Shown here piece after piece: positions 49,777-58,780 of a DNA stretch of 64,000 bases. The position numbers and the translations under genes are program-made. Source of the stretch: Chryseobacterium vrystaatense (lineage in GTDB: Bacteria; Bacteroidota; Bacteroidia; Flavobacteriales; Weeksellaceae). The DNA is taken from the NCBI RefSeq assembly GCF_000737765.1, contig NZ_JPRI01000008.1, positions 124,001 to 188,000 of the forward strand, read 5' to 3'. Under the pieces are notes generated by a model. The model was given only the letters and a program-made list of their open reading frames with translations. It did not search any database and had not been told where the DNA came from. Positions within the stretch are counted from its first letter, which is position 1. Every line of letters begins with the position of its first letter.

Positions 49777-51315
49777 TTAAGAGTTGATTTGATGATTAAG
49801 GAATGCTCTGTCTATTTTCCCATTGGGATTTCTAGGCATCTCTTTAAGGAAATTGTAAACAGTAGGAATCATGTATTTTGGCAACACATTCAGTATTTCC
49901 TTTCTGAAAATATTGGGTTCCACTTCTGTGTCATTTTCATAAATCAGAACAATTTCTTTGCTCTGTCTGTCATAGACACAACATGCATTCCTCACCAGTT
50001 TAAGTGTATTTACAACAATATGTTCTATCTCACCCAGCTCAATTCGGTATCCCTGGTGTTTGATAAGGGTATCTTTCCGTCCTTTGAATATAATTTCTCC
50101 TTTCTCATTCATTGAAACCACATCTCCTGTTCTGTATATGGTTTCGGGATAATGAGTGTTTAACGGATTGTTAACGAATGCTGCAGCCGTTTTTTCGGGA
50201 GCATTGTAATAGCCTAAAGCCAGGGAAGATCCTCTTACACAAAGTTCTCCTTCTTCTCCCTGCTCTGCCTTTTTATTATCTTCAGTGATGATGAGAACGT
50301 CTGTATTTCTGTATGGAAATCCTATCGGAAGTGGTTCATCATCTCTGAATTCTCTGTCTATAATGTAATACGTACAGTCTAACGTAATTTCTATCGGTCC
50401 GTATAAATTAGCAAATTTAGTTTGTGGAAGAGATTTATACCAATAGTTGAACTGTTTAGTAGGGAAAACCTCTCCTGCAAACCATACCAGCTTTAAAGAA
50501 GACAGGTCAATTGCTTTAAGAAGATCCATATTGGCAATATTCACCATGATGGTAGGAACCCAGAAGATAAAGCTTACTTTTTCTTTTTCAAGGACTTCCA
50601 ATATCTTTATAGGGAATGCAGCTAAATGCTCAGGCAATACAACTAATGTACTTGAGTGTGCCATCAGCATGCATAGCTCATAACTGTAAATATCAAAAAT
50701 AACAGGTGAAAGGGAACCTATAATTTCATCATCTGAGAATTTGAATATATCTTTTGAAATTTCTATAAAATCGATAAAGCTTCTATGATTCAGCGCTACA
50801 CTTTTAGGAACACCTGTAGATCCCGATGTGTTGATGATACATGACATATCTGTATCGATAGAGCTGTTTTCCAGTCTATTGAACAGTACTTCCCCTTCTT
50901 TATGGTAATCAAGAGACTGACCGAAATCTAATTCGTCAATCAATATTAATTTACTTTCTTGGTAAATCCCTTCTATATTTTTTTTAAAGGCATTGGTCGT
51001 CACAATAAATTCAGGCTCTACCAGATTAAGGATTGCTGAAACCCTCTGCGAAGGACTTTTAACATCAAGATTAAGATAAGCATTACCCGAAAACATAATT
51101 CCTAAATCTGCAGTCACACAGTGAATGGATTTTGGAAGATAAACAGCAACTGGTTTGTTTAAAATATCTTTTTTTTCCAATAGTATTTTCCCCAGAAGTA
51201 CCGTTCTTTCATATAAATTTTTAAAGCTGATTTTATTTTCGTTTTCTACTACAGCCGTTTTATCAGGAAATGTACTGCATGTATTGATAAAATATTCGAT
51301 CAAATTCTTTTTCAT
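49777..51315 (-). CDS. AMP-forming acyl/aminoacyl ligase (DltA-like adenylation enzyme)
   Basis: A 512-residue ANL-family adenylating enzyme. Core motifs are present in order: A3 NTSGSTGVPKSV, a FDIYSYEL stretch at A4, A5 NLYGPIEITLDCTYY, A7 YRTGD, A8 GRKDTLIKHQGYRIELGEIE and A10 NPNGKIDRAFL with the catalytic Lys. The Asp in FDIYSYEL, at the place where amino-acid-activating domains bind the alpha-amino group, allows an amino-acid substrate. It should load the carrier protein at 48728-48958. The ATG giving MKKNLIEYFINTC is used, since the longer frame lacks family sequence. Confidence 0.85.
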   Translation of the reverse strand: MKKNLIEYFINTCSTFPDKTAVVENENKISFKNLYERTVLLGKILLEKKDILNKPVAVYLPKSIHCVTADLGIMFSGNAYLNLDVKSPSQRVSAILNLVEPEFIVTTNAFKKNIEGIYQESKLILIDELDFGQSLDYHKEGEVLFNRLENSSIDTDMSCIINTSGSTGVPKSVALNHRSFIDFIEISKDIFKFSDDEIIGSLSPVIFDIYSYELCMLMAHSSTLVVLPEHLAAFPIKILEVLEKEKVSFIFWVPTIMVNIANMDLLKAIDLSSLKLVWFAGEVFPTKQFNYWYKSLPQTKFANLYGPIEITLDCTYYIIDREFRDDEPLPIGFPYRNTDVLIITEDNKKAEQGEEGELCVRGSSLALGYYNAPEKTAAAFVNNPLNTHYPETIYRTGDVVSMNEKGEIIFKGRKDTLIKHQGYRIELGEIEHIVVNTLKLVRNACCVYDRQSKEIVLIYENDTEVEPNIFRKEILNVLPKYMIPTVYNFLKEMPRNPNGKIDRAFLNHQINS

Positions 51316-51325
51316 AAGTAATATA

Positions 51326-52228
51326 TTATTTACTAAATGTATACTTTTTCGCGTCCGGCTGGGTGTACACCACAATTCCTTTTTTGCCGAGTTCTATAGC
51401 TTTATGGACTACATAGTCAGCATCAAACATAGTTATATGCAAGTTTGACAGCTTATCTATTTTATATTTATTCTTATCAAAATATTTTTTTACAACACTC
51501 CAATGTGAACTTTCTGTGAAAGCATAGTAAAAATCATCTTCTTTGGTCAGATAATCTTTCACAATGATTTCTCCGTTTTGCTTTTTTATAGTAATCTGTT
51601 CATGCTTTTTAAAGAACAGATCAAAATATTCATAGTCTCTCCTTAAAATACTATCTGCACAGTGCATAACAGTCCCTACATGATGTTTACCCAATCCTAA
51701 AGAGAATACCTTTGCTTTTACTTCTGCAAGCTTATAATAGGGAGAGTTTTCATCCCAAGAACTTTCCGAATAAATATGAGATTCAGTGATATATTTAGCC
51801 AGCTTTCCGTAAGCTGCAACTGAATGATAATCCAAACTTCGTTCTACTTTTTTATAATTACGAAACACTTCCGGCAATAATCCTGCCAATGTAGGTGTCG
51901 TTTTTATGCTGAAGGTTCCTCCTTTTTTTCTAATCAATGGGTAAGATGGCATTAAAAGGGTACCTTCTTCACCTATCATATTAAGAATAAGATCTATAAA
52001 AGATTCCGGTGTTCCATCATAATTATAGAACTCATCCCAGGAGCTGTGGATAAAAATAACGTCACCTTTTTTTACACCCATAGATGTAAATTTTTCAATA
52101 AAATCCCGGGATGTAAATTTTTTCCGATAGAACATTCTATCGGATTTTCTTTTGTATTTGTTTCTAAGATGTGTTAAAGACCGTACTTTCAGTTTCGTTC
52201 TTAACAAATCATAAATTTTCTTTTTCAT
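51326..52228 (-). CDS. AAC(3)-family acyltransferase (probable sugar N-acyltransferase)
   Basis: A 300-residue protein of the aminoglycoside 3-N-acetyltransferase fold: VFIHSSWDEFYNYDGTPESFIDLILNMIGEEGTLLMPSY, LLPEVFRNYKKVERSLDYHSVAAYG (the RSxHP region as RSLDYHS) and NSPYYKLAEVKAKVFSLGLG. It has a basic N-terminal extension. Within this operon an aminoglycoside substrate is unlikely; amino sugars are the natural acceptors. It is the best candidate to move the acyl group made by the neighbouring cassette onto an amino sugar. It should not be read as a resistance gene. Confidence 0.8.
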   Translation of the reverse strand: MKKKIYDLLRTKLKVRSLTHLRNKYKRKSDRMFYRKKFTSRDFIEKFTSMGVKKGDVIFIHSSWDEFYNYDGTPESFIDLILNMIGEEGTLLMPSYPLIRKKGGTFSIKTTPTLAGLLPEVFRNYKKVERSLDYHSVAAYGKLAKYITESHIYSESSWDENSPYYKLAEVKAKVFSLGLGKHHVGTVMHCADSILRRDYEYFDLFFKKHEQITIKKQNGEIIVKDYLTKEDDFYYAFTESSHWSVVKKYFDKNKYKIDKLSNLHITMFDADYVVHKAIELGKKGIVVYTQPDAKKYTFSK

Positions 52229-52233
52229 TGTAA

Positions 52234-53526
52234 TTAAACTTTACCGCTTGCAAGCCTGTATGTCATGCCCATTTGTATAAGGTAGGTTATGCTTCTTCCT
52301 ACAGATAATAGTAGTAATGTGTAAACGACATTGTCCTTAAAAAAAACATAGCTGATTGCCAATGAACCAAGCGTAAAAATAAGGAATAATGTCTGCCACA
52401 AAAAATCAAACTTCTGTTTTTCAGCGATCACAAACAGCCATCCTGTAGGCATTGTGATGAAACTTAACATATACATAATACATAGCACTTGAGCATATAC
52501 TCCTGAGTCTTTCCATTCGCTTCCAAAAAAGAAGGCAAACAGCTCAGGAGCAAAAATGAACAGAATGATAAATGGGGGTAACGAACACGCCATTAATAAG
52601 AGGGTTGTCTTTTTATATATTCCTAAACATTCTCCATTATTTCTGAAATCTTCCGATGCCTTCTGCTTGAATACATCTTTCACTGCATTTCCGATAAATG
52701 ACAAGGGTACTCCTAAAAAGCGGTCTGTAAGGGCATAAAGTCCTACTACCTTAAATCCAAATTGTGAGGTAAGATAAAAGACCACAATCTGAACAGACAA
52801 GGTGTTAATCAGCTGTCCCGGAATATTAAATTTTGCAAAATTGATATATTTGAAAAATAATCTCTTAATAATTCTTATGTCTATAGCTTTGAAAAGATGT
52901 TTGTCTTTTTTCAACATCACATAAGTTCCAGCGGTTACTGAAATAATCTGACCAAAAATCTGACCTTTTACAAGTCCTAGCGTCATCATATTCAATTTGG
53001 GCAACACTGTAGAAATCCCTGCAATAAAAGAGTTATTGACAATTTTATTTTTAACAAGTGCCTGAAAATATTTTTTTCTTACAAACCACTCATTCAACAG
53101 ATTAAATATTGAAAATAAAAGTCCAGCTATAGGAATATACAACAGAAAATTATCATGATTTTCAAATTTAAATACTTTATAAATGAAATCATCAAACAGA
53201 TAAATAATTAATGACATCAACAGAAAGAAAAATATACCTATCCCAAGGCAAAGAGCCAATAGATTGGCAGCTACAGAGTCTTTTTTCGGAAGGATGACAG
53301 CCATCTCATATTTCATCAGCATAAAAACCAGAAGAAAAGAGAGAACAGCAGAAAAATTGGAAAATACTCCAAAGTCTTCCGGAGTATATAGCCTAGTAAG
53401 TAAAAATGAAAAAAGGATCGGGATTACCTGTGCAAAGAAAGAACCTCCGATCATTACGACAAGGTTCTTTCTAAAATCACTGCTAAGTTTTTCTTTCAGC
53501 TGAGAAAAAAAATTACTTATTGGCAT
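52234..53526 (-). CDS. wzx: Oligosaccharide flippase (Wzx)
   Basis: A 430-residue MOP-superfamily membrane protein with about 12 membrane segments. FSFLLTRLYTPEDFGVFSNFSA near the start, with a conserved RLYTPEDFG loop, and SAFIGNAVKDVFKQKASEDFR in the middle are typical of Wzx. It flips the lipid-linked repeat unit to the outer leaflet. It is the only flippase in the operon. The frame opens at a TTG; I use ATG 53526 (MPISNFFSQL), which overlaps the WbpB-like stop by 14 nt. Confidence 0.92.
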   Translation of the reverse strand: MPISNFFSQLKEKLSSDFRKNLVVMIGGSFFAQVIPILFSFLLTRLYTPEDFGVFSNFSAVLSFLLVFMLMKYEMAVILPKKDSVAANLLALCLGIGIFFFLLMSLIIYLFDDFIYKVFKFENHDNFLLYIPIAGLLFSIFNLLNEWFVRKKYFQALVKNKIVNNSFIAGISTVLPKLNMMTLGLVKGQIFGQIISVTAGTYVMLKKDKHLFKAIDIRIIKRLFFKYINFAKFNIPGQLINTLSVQIVVFYLTSQFGFKVVGLYALTDRFLGVPLSFIGNAVKDVFKQKASEDFRNNGECLGIYKKTTLLLMACSLPPFIILFIFAPELFAFFFGSEWKDSGVYAQVLCIMYMLSFITMPTGWLFVIAEKQKFDFLWQTLFLIFTLGSLAISYVFFKDNVVYTLLLLSVGRSITYLIQMGMTYRLASGKV

Positions 53527-54523
53527 AAATTCTTTCAATAATATCCACTACTTTTAGACCTTCAAGAGCATTTGTAGTAATGGTGTTACGCCCTTTCAAT
53601 ACATCTACAACATTTTCTATGATATAATGATGATTAGCGGCAGAACCTTTATAAGCACCATAATCATTCCCTGGATTAGTAGGAGCCAATTCTGGCATTT
53701 CATAATCTTTAACATTACATACCTCTACTTTATCCATATACTGTCCTCCTATTTTCACAGATCCATTTTCTGCAATGATGGTCATAGAGCTTTCCAGATT
53801 TTGATTCCAGACAGACGTTGAATAATTTAATGATCCCATACCACCATTGACAAAGTCAAAGCTTATAAAACCTGAATCTTCAAAATCTGTAAGATCGTTA
53901 TGGTTAAAATCAGCAAATTTCCCCTGAATATTGGTAATATCTCCAAAAAGCCAATACATAATATCAATAAAGTGAGAGAACTGGGTAAACAAGGTTCCGC
54001 CATCCAGATCTTTCTTTCCATGCCATGATTCAGGCTTGTAATATCTGTCGTCACGGTTCCAGTAACAGTTTAACTGTACCATGAATATTTTTCCAAGCTT
54101 TCCGCTTTCCACAATTTCTTTGATCCAAGCTGAAGGGGGTGAATAACGGTTTTGCATTACAGCAAATACCTGCTTATGCTTGTGAAGTGCCTGAAAAATC
54201 AGCTGTTCCGCATCCTGCTTATTAAGAGTCATCGGTTTTTCTACGACCACATGTTTTCCGGCAGCTACCACTTGGTGAGCCTGCTCAAAGTGGAAGCCAT
54301 TCGGAGAAGCAATATTGATGATATCCGCTTCAATACCTGAATTAAGAAATGCATCCAGTGACGTAAAAAAAGGAACGTCATACGTTTCTATTCCTAGCAA
54401 CAATCTATCTTTTACGTCAATCAGGGCTACCAGTTCACATTCCGGATTTCTTGAGATCATCTCGGCATGTCTTTTCCCGATATGCCCGCAGCCTACTACT
54501 GCAAATTTTATTTTTTCAGACAT
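53513..54523 (-). CDS. wbpB: UDP-2-acetamido-glucuronate 3-dehydrogenase (WbpB/WlbA-like)
   Basis: A 336-residue Gfo/Idh/MocA oxidoreductase. The Rossmann GCGHIGKRHAEM (11-22), EKPMTLN with the catalytic Lys, and the middle motif RDDRYYKPESWHGKKDLDGGTLFTQFSHFID are typical of WbpB/WlbA. It oxidises C3 of UDP-GlcNAcA; characterised homologues regenerate NAD+ by reducing 2-oxoglutarate to 2-hydroxyglutarate. WbpD- and WbpE-like genes precede it, and a hydroxyglutarate oxidase gene stands next to them. Confidence 0.9.
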   Translation of the reverse strand: MSEKIKFAVVGCGHIGKRHAEMISRNPECELVALIDVKDRLLLGIETYDVPFFTSLDAFLNSGIEADIINIASPNGFHFEQAHQVVAAGKHVVVEKPMTLNKQDAEQLIFQALHKHKQVFAVMQNRYSPPSAWIKEIVESGKLGKIFMVQLNCYWNRDDRYYKPESWHGKKDLDGGTLFTQFSHFIDIMYWLFGDITNIQGKFADFNHNDLTDFEDSGFISFDFVNGGMGSLNYSTSVWNQNLESSMTIIAENGSVKIGGQYMDKVEVCNVKDYEMPELAPTNPGNDYGAYKGSAANHHYIIENVVDVLKGRNTITTNALEGLKVVDIIERIYANK

Positions 54524-54534
54524 CTGTATTTTTT

Positions 54535-55107
54535 TTAAATTTTCGAAACTTTATTATCTTCTAATCTGTATTGTTCTCCACTTTCTTCACATACGGCAAT
54601 CCCCTTGTCATCGAAATGAAGACGTTGACCGAATTCGCTCATCCATCCCATATGCCTTGCAGGATTTCCCACTACCAGGGCATAATCGGGAACTTCTTTT
54701 GTCACCACAGCTCCTGCTCCAATGAAGGCATACTGGCCTATATCGTGTCCGCATACGATCGTTGCATTGGCTCCTATAGAAGCTCCTTTTCCTACGTGTG
54801 TTTTAAGGTATTCATTTTTTCTGTTGACAGCACTTCTTGGATTGATCACATTGGTGAAAACCATGGAAGGCCCAAGAAAAACATCATCGTCACAAGTTAC
54901 TCCTTCGTAGATGGATACATTATTCTGAACTTTTACGTTCATTCCCAAAACTACTTTAGGGGAAATCACTACGTTTTGTCCTATATTGCATTTTTCTCCT
55001 AAAATACAGCCAGGCATAAGGTGTGAAAAGTGCCAAATTTTACTTCCGGCTCCTATCTGACATCCTTCATCAATAACAGCTGTTTCGTGTGCGAAAAAAT
55101 CCGACAT
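54535..55107 (-). CDS. wbpD: UDP-2-acetamido-3-amino-glucuronate N-acetyltransferase (WbpD/WlbB-like)
   Basis: A 190-residue hexapeptide acetyltransferase. SKIWHFSHLMPGC, NVSIYEGVTCDDDVFLGPSMVFTNVINPRS and a final VVGNPARHMGW match WbpD/WlbB. It acetylates the C3 amino group to give UDP-2,3-diacetamido-glucuronic acid. The longer frame adds a non-family N-terminus, so ATG 55107 (MSDFFAHETAVID) is the start. It sits between WbpE- and WbpB-like genes. Confidence 0.92.
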   Translation of the reverse strand: MSDFFAHETAVIDEGCQIGAGSKIWHFSHLMPGCILGEKCNIGQNVVISPKVVLGMNVKVQNNVSIYEGVTCDDDVFLGPSMVFTNVINPRSAVNRKNEYLKTHVGKGASIGANATIVCGHDIGQYAFIGAGAVVTKEVPDYALVVGNPARHMGWMSEFGQRLHFDDKGIAVCEESGEQYRLEDNKVSKI

Positions 55108-55117
55108 ATTTATTTTT

Positions 55118-56245
55118 TTATGAATTAAAATAATTTTTAATCTCTGAGATGATATAATCCAAAACCTCCTGGTCAAATTCTGTATGAACCGGAAGTGAAA
55201 TCACCTCTGAGCATAGCTGCTCTGTGATCGGAAGACTAAATCCCTCATGTACATATTGTTGAAAAGCTTCCTGCCTGTAAAGCGGTAACGGATAATAAAC
55301 CATACTCGGAATATTTTTTTCTGCAAGATATTTTTGCAGCCCGTCTCTTTTCCCGTTTTTTACTTTAAGAGTATACTGATGGAAAACGTGGGTTGAATTT
55401 TCAGATCTTTTAGGAACAGAAATTTCGGAGATACCGGCTAAATGCTCATCGTAATAATCCGCCATTTTATTTCTGGCCGCAGAATATTCATCAAGATGCG
55501 CAAGTTTAACTTTTAAAACAGCTGCCTGAATAGTATCCAGTCTGGAATTACATCCTAAAATTTTATGGTGGTATTTCTTTTCCTGCCCGTGGTTGGCAAT
55601 CATTCTTATTTTTAAAGCTATTTCATCATCATTTGTCATCAGAGCGCCTCCGTCTCCGTAGCAACCCAGATTTTTTGATGGAAAGAATGATGTACATCCG
55701 ATATGTCCTACAGTTCCGGTTTTTTTTACAGTTCCATCGGAAAAAGTATAGTTGGAACCGATAGCCTGAGCATTATCCTCTATCACAAAAAGACTGTGTT
55801 TCTCTGCAAATGCAAGAATTCTCTCCATATCTGCACCCTGTCCGTATAAATGAACAGGAACAATGGCTTTGGTATTAGGTGTAAGGTATTTTTCCAAGTC
55901 TTCAAGCTGAATATCAAAAGTATCTTCATTGACATCTACCATGATAGGTATCAGTCCAAGAAGTCCCATTACTTCAGCTGTGGCTACGTAAGTAAATGCT
56001 GGACAGATGATTTCGTCGCCTTGTTTCAGACCAAGAGCCATCATGGCAATCTGCAGCGCATCTGTTCCGTTGGCACAAGGAATAACATGCTTTACATTCA
56101 GGTATTTTTCAAAATCCTGCTGAAATTCTTTCACTGCGGGACCATTGATAAATGCTGTATTATTGATACAATCCTGGATACCGGCGTCTACCTCAGTCTT
56201 TATTTTTTCATATTGACCTTTAAGGTCAACCATCTGAATTTTCAT
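55118..56245 (-). CDS. wbpE: UDP-3-keto-glucuronate aminotransferase (WbpE/WlbC-like, DegT/DnrJ family)
   Basis: A 375-residue PLP aminotransferase. The PLP lysine is Lys191 in SFFPSKNLGCYGDGG, the SFFPSKNLG form of the WbpE/DesV type. CANGTDALQIAM (57-68) binds the phosphate, and EDNAQAIG holds the ring Asp. It aminates C3 of the WbpB product, in which the glutamate amino donor turns back into 2-oxoglutarate. It differs clearly from the PglE-like enzyme at 25989-27125. Confidence 0.92.
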   Translation of the reverse strand: MKIQMVDLKGQYEKIKTEVDAGIQDCINNTAFINGPAVKEFQQDFEKYLNVKHVIPCANGTDALQIAMMALGLKQGDEIICPAFTYVATAEVMGLLGLIPIMVDVNEDTFDIQLEDLEKYLTPNTKAIVPVHLYGQGADMERILAFAEKHSLFVIEDNAQAIGSNYTFSDGTVKKTGTVGHIGCTSFFPSKNLGCYGDGGALMTNDDEIALKIRMIANHGQEKKYHHKILGCNSRLDTIQAAVLKVKLAHLDEYSAARNKMADYYDEHLAGISEISVPKRSENSTHVFHQYTLKVKNGKRDGLQKYLAEKNIPSMVYYPLPLYRQEAFQQYVHEGFSLPITEQLCSEVISLPVHTEFDQEVLDYIISEIKNYFNS

Positions 56246-56287
56246 ATATAATGTATAGGTGTTGAATTCCGTTGCTGATGACGGAGT

Positions 56288-57478
56288 TTAATTTTCTATC
56301 AGTTCGCTAATTTTGTTTCCTATAGAAAGACATGATGTCGCAGCAGGGGAAGGAGCATTTCTAACGTGAATAATGTTTCCGTTTTTCACAATATCAAAAT
56401 CATCAATCAATCCACCATTTCTGTCACATGCTTGAGCTCTTACTCCGGAACCACCAGGGATAAGATCACTTTCCTGTATCTCCGGCATCAATTTCTGCAA
56501 TGCTTTCGTAAATGCAGATTTGGAGAGCGAGCGGTGCATTTCTCCCATTCCTGTTTTTCCGTATTTGGCGACAATCTTTCTGAAACCAGGCCACATCAAA
56601 GTCTGCATAGTCTCTTCAAAATTAAAATCAAAAAAGTTGTATCCTTCTTTTTTAAACGCTAAAACAGCATTTGGGCCGGCTTCAATATTACCATCAATCA
56701 TTCTGGTAAAGTGAACGCCCAAGAATGGAAAACTTGGATCTGGAACCGGGTAAATAAGATGCTTTACCAAATGTTTTTTCTCATCCTTAATCTTATAATA
56801 TTCTCCTCTGAAAGGAATAATGACCACATCGTTTTCTTTGTTGGTCATTTTTGTAAGTTTATCCGAGTACAAACCTGCACATGAAACCAATTTTCTACTT
56901 TTGAATTCAGAAGTACTGGTATTCACAATAATTTCTGAACCTGTGTTGGTAATGCTTTTAACTTCAGCGTTAAATTTAACTTCTCCGCCAAGTTCTTCAA
57001 AAAGTTCTTTAATTTTTTTAGCAATTCCTGGATAATCTATAATTCCGGTTTGCGGAACTTTTATAGCTCTGATTCCTTCACAGTGTGGTTCTATTTCTCT
57101 AAACTCATCTCTTGAAAGGTACTGAAGATTTTGAAGTCCGTTCTCAACTCCTCTATTATAGATGTTGTCCAGCAGGGGAAGTTCTTCCTTTGATGATGCC
57201 ACAATAATTTTACCGCACAGATCATATTTGATTCCGTGTTTTTCGGCAAAATTGATTACAGTATTATAACCTTCGATGCAGTTTTTTGCTTTAAGGCTTC
57301 CCGGCTTGTAATATATTCCACTATGAATCACTCCGCTGTTGTGACCGGACTGGTGCAGCGCAACATCTTTTTCTTTTTCTAAAACAAGAATCTTAGAACC
57401 TGGATTCTTAAGTTTAGCCTGATACGCTGTGGCAAGACCTACAAGGCCTGCACCAACGATGATGATGTCATAGTTCAT
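56288..57478 (-). CDS. lhgO: L-2-hydroxyglutarate oxidase (LhgO-like)
   Basis: A 396-residue FAD enzyme. The FAD site is IIVGAGLVGLATAYQA (5-20), then SGHNSGVIHSGIYYKPGSLKA (about 43-63), CAGLYSDKL and a final GGLIDDF/NAPSPAATSCLSIG segment, all strongly LhgO-like. It oxidises L-2-hydroxyglutarate to 2-oxoglutarate, passing electrons to the quinone pool in characterised members. Its placement between the C6 dehydrogenase gene (7 nt) and the WbpE-like gene (42 nt) suggests it recycles the by-product of the WbpB-like dehydrogenase. That link is inference. Confidence 0.88.
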   Translation of the reverse strand: MNYDIIIVGAGLVGLATAYQAKLKNPGSKILVLEKEKDVALHQSGHNSGVIHSGIYYKPGSLKAKNCIEGYNTVINFAEKHGIKYDLCGKIIVASSKEELPLLDNIYNRGVENGLQNLQYLSRDEFREIEPHCEGIRAIKVPQTGIIDYPGIAKKIKELFEELGGEVKFNAEVKSITNTGSEIIVNTSTSEFKSRKLVSCAGLYSDKLTKMTNKENDVVIIPFRGEYYKIKDEKKHLVKHLIYPVPDPSFPFLGVHFTRMIDGNIEAGPNAVLAFKKEGYNFFDFNFEETMQTLMWPGFRKIVAKYGKTGMGEMHRSLSKSAFTKALQKLMPEIQESDLIPGGSGVRAQACDRNGGLIDDFDIVKNGNIIHVRNAPSPAATSCLSIGNKISELIEN

Positions 57479-57484
57479 ATCTGA

Positions 57485-58780
57485 TTATAATCTTGCATCT
57501 ACCAAATTTCTGTCTAAACATGCTTTGGTATCAAAAACCACTGCATTTTCTTTCTTCAATGTATTAAGATCCATTTCAAGGAATTCGTTGTGAGAAACAG
57601 CAATGACAAGAGAGTCATATTTTTTCCCCACCTGAAGAGTGTCCAGAATATCTATTCCATATTCATGCTTAACCTCTTCTTTGCTTGCCCAAGGATCATA
57701 AATATCAACATTTACACCATAATCCTTCAGTTCTTTATAGATATCCACCACTTTTGTATTTCTTACATCAGGACAGTTTTCTTTAAATGTAACCCCCAAG
57801 ATAAGTGCATTTGAATCTTTGATTACACCTCCTTTAGCAATAAGAAGCTTAACCACTTTAGAAGCTACAAACTTTGCAATGGAATCATTGACACGTCTTC
57901 CTGATAAAATAACATCCGGATGATAACCCAGCTGCTCCGCTTTATGGGCTAGATAATATGGGTCTACTGAAATACAGTGTCCTCCTACTAGACCTGGCTT
58001 ATATTTAAGAAAATTATATTTTGTTCCTGCAGCTTCGAGTACATCGTTAGTATCAATACCAATTCGGTCAAAAATTAAAGCAAGTTCATTCACGAAAGAA
58101 ATGTTAACGTCACGCTGAGCATTCTCAATTGCTTTTGATGCTTCTGCTACTTTAAGGCTAGGTGCTTTATGTGTTCCCGCAGTAATGATTTTCTTATATA
58201 ACTGGTCTACTTCTTCAGCAATTTCTTCAGTAGATCCTGAAGTTACTTTTTTCACACTAGTAAGCGTATTTACTTTATCACCAGGGTTTATTCTTTCTGG
58301 AGAATATCCTACAAAGAAGTCTTTATTAAATTGAAGTCCTGAATGCTTTTCCAGAACAGGTACACATTCTTCTTCTGTACAGCCAGGGAAAACCGTAGAT
58401 TCATAAATAACAATATCACCTTTTTTAATGATCTCTCCAAGCATTTTGGATGCGGAGATAAGCGGATTTAAATCCGGAGCATTATATCTGTCAATAGGCG
58501 TCGGAACTGTCACGATAAAAACATTGGCATCAGCAATTTCAGGCAATTGACTGGTCGCTTTATAACCCAAAGTTCCATTTGATTCTTTGAATTTTTTCAA
58601 ACTATTATTAAGTTTGTCAAGATCTGCCTCCAATGTAATATCTTCACCATTATTAAGCTCATCTACACGCTGTGTATTAATATCAAATCCCAATACAGGA
58701 TAGTGAGGTGCAAATTCAAGAGAAAGAGGCAGCCCCACGTACCCTTGACCAATAACAGCTATTTTATATGTTTTCATCAT
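57485..58780 (-). CDS. UDP-N-acetylhexosamine C6 dehydrogenase (TviB/WbpO type)
   Basis: A 431-residue nucleotide-sugar dehydrogenase. The NAD site is GQGYVGLPLSLEF (about 10-22), ESTVFPGCTEEECVP, GYSPERINPGDK (the TviB/WbpO-type sequence) and the catalytic Cys in GLVGGHCISVDPYYL. It oxidises C6 of UDP-GlcNAc (or UDP-GalNAc) to the uronic acid, the first step towards the WbpB/WbpE/WbpD product. Its start overlaps the Wzc stop by 1 nt (TAATG). Confidence 0.92.
   Translation of the reverse strand: MMKTYKIAVIGQGYVGLPLSLEFAPHYPVLGFDINTQRVDELNNGEDITLEADLDKLNNSLKKFKESNGTLGYKATSQLPEIADANVFIVTVPTPIDRYNAPDLNPLISASKMLGEIIKKGDIVIYESTVFPGCTEEECVPVLEKHSGLQFNKDFFVGYSPERINPGDKVNTLTSVKKVTSGSTEEIAEEVDQLYKKIITAGTHKAPSLKVAEASKAIENAQRDVNISFVNELALIFDRIGIDTNDVLEAAGTKYNFLKYKPGLVGGHCISVDPYYLAHKAEQLGYHPDVILSGRRVNDSIAKFVASKVVKLLIAKGGVIKDSNALILGVTFKENCPDVRNTKVVDIYKELKDYGVNVDIYDPWASKEEVKHEYGIDILDTLQVGKKYDSLVIAVSHNEFLEMDLNTLKKENAVVFDTKACLDRNLVDARL

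Noticed and set aside
51326..52228. Aminoglycoside resistance gene call for the AAC(3)-like protein
   Set aside because: Diverged core motif and position inside an amino-sugar operon point to glycan acylation instead.
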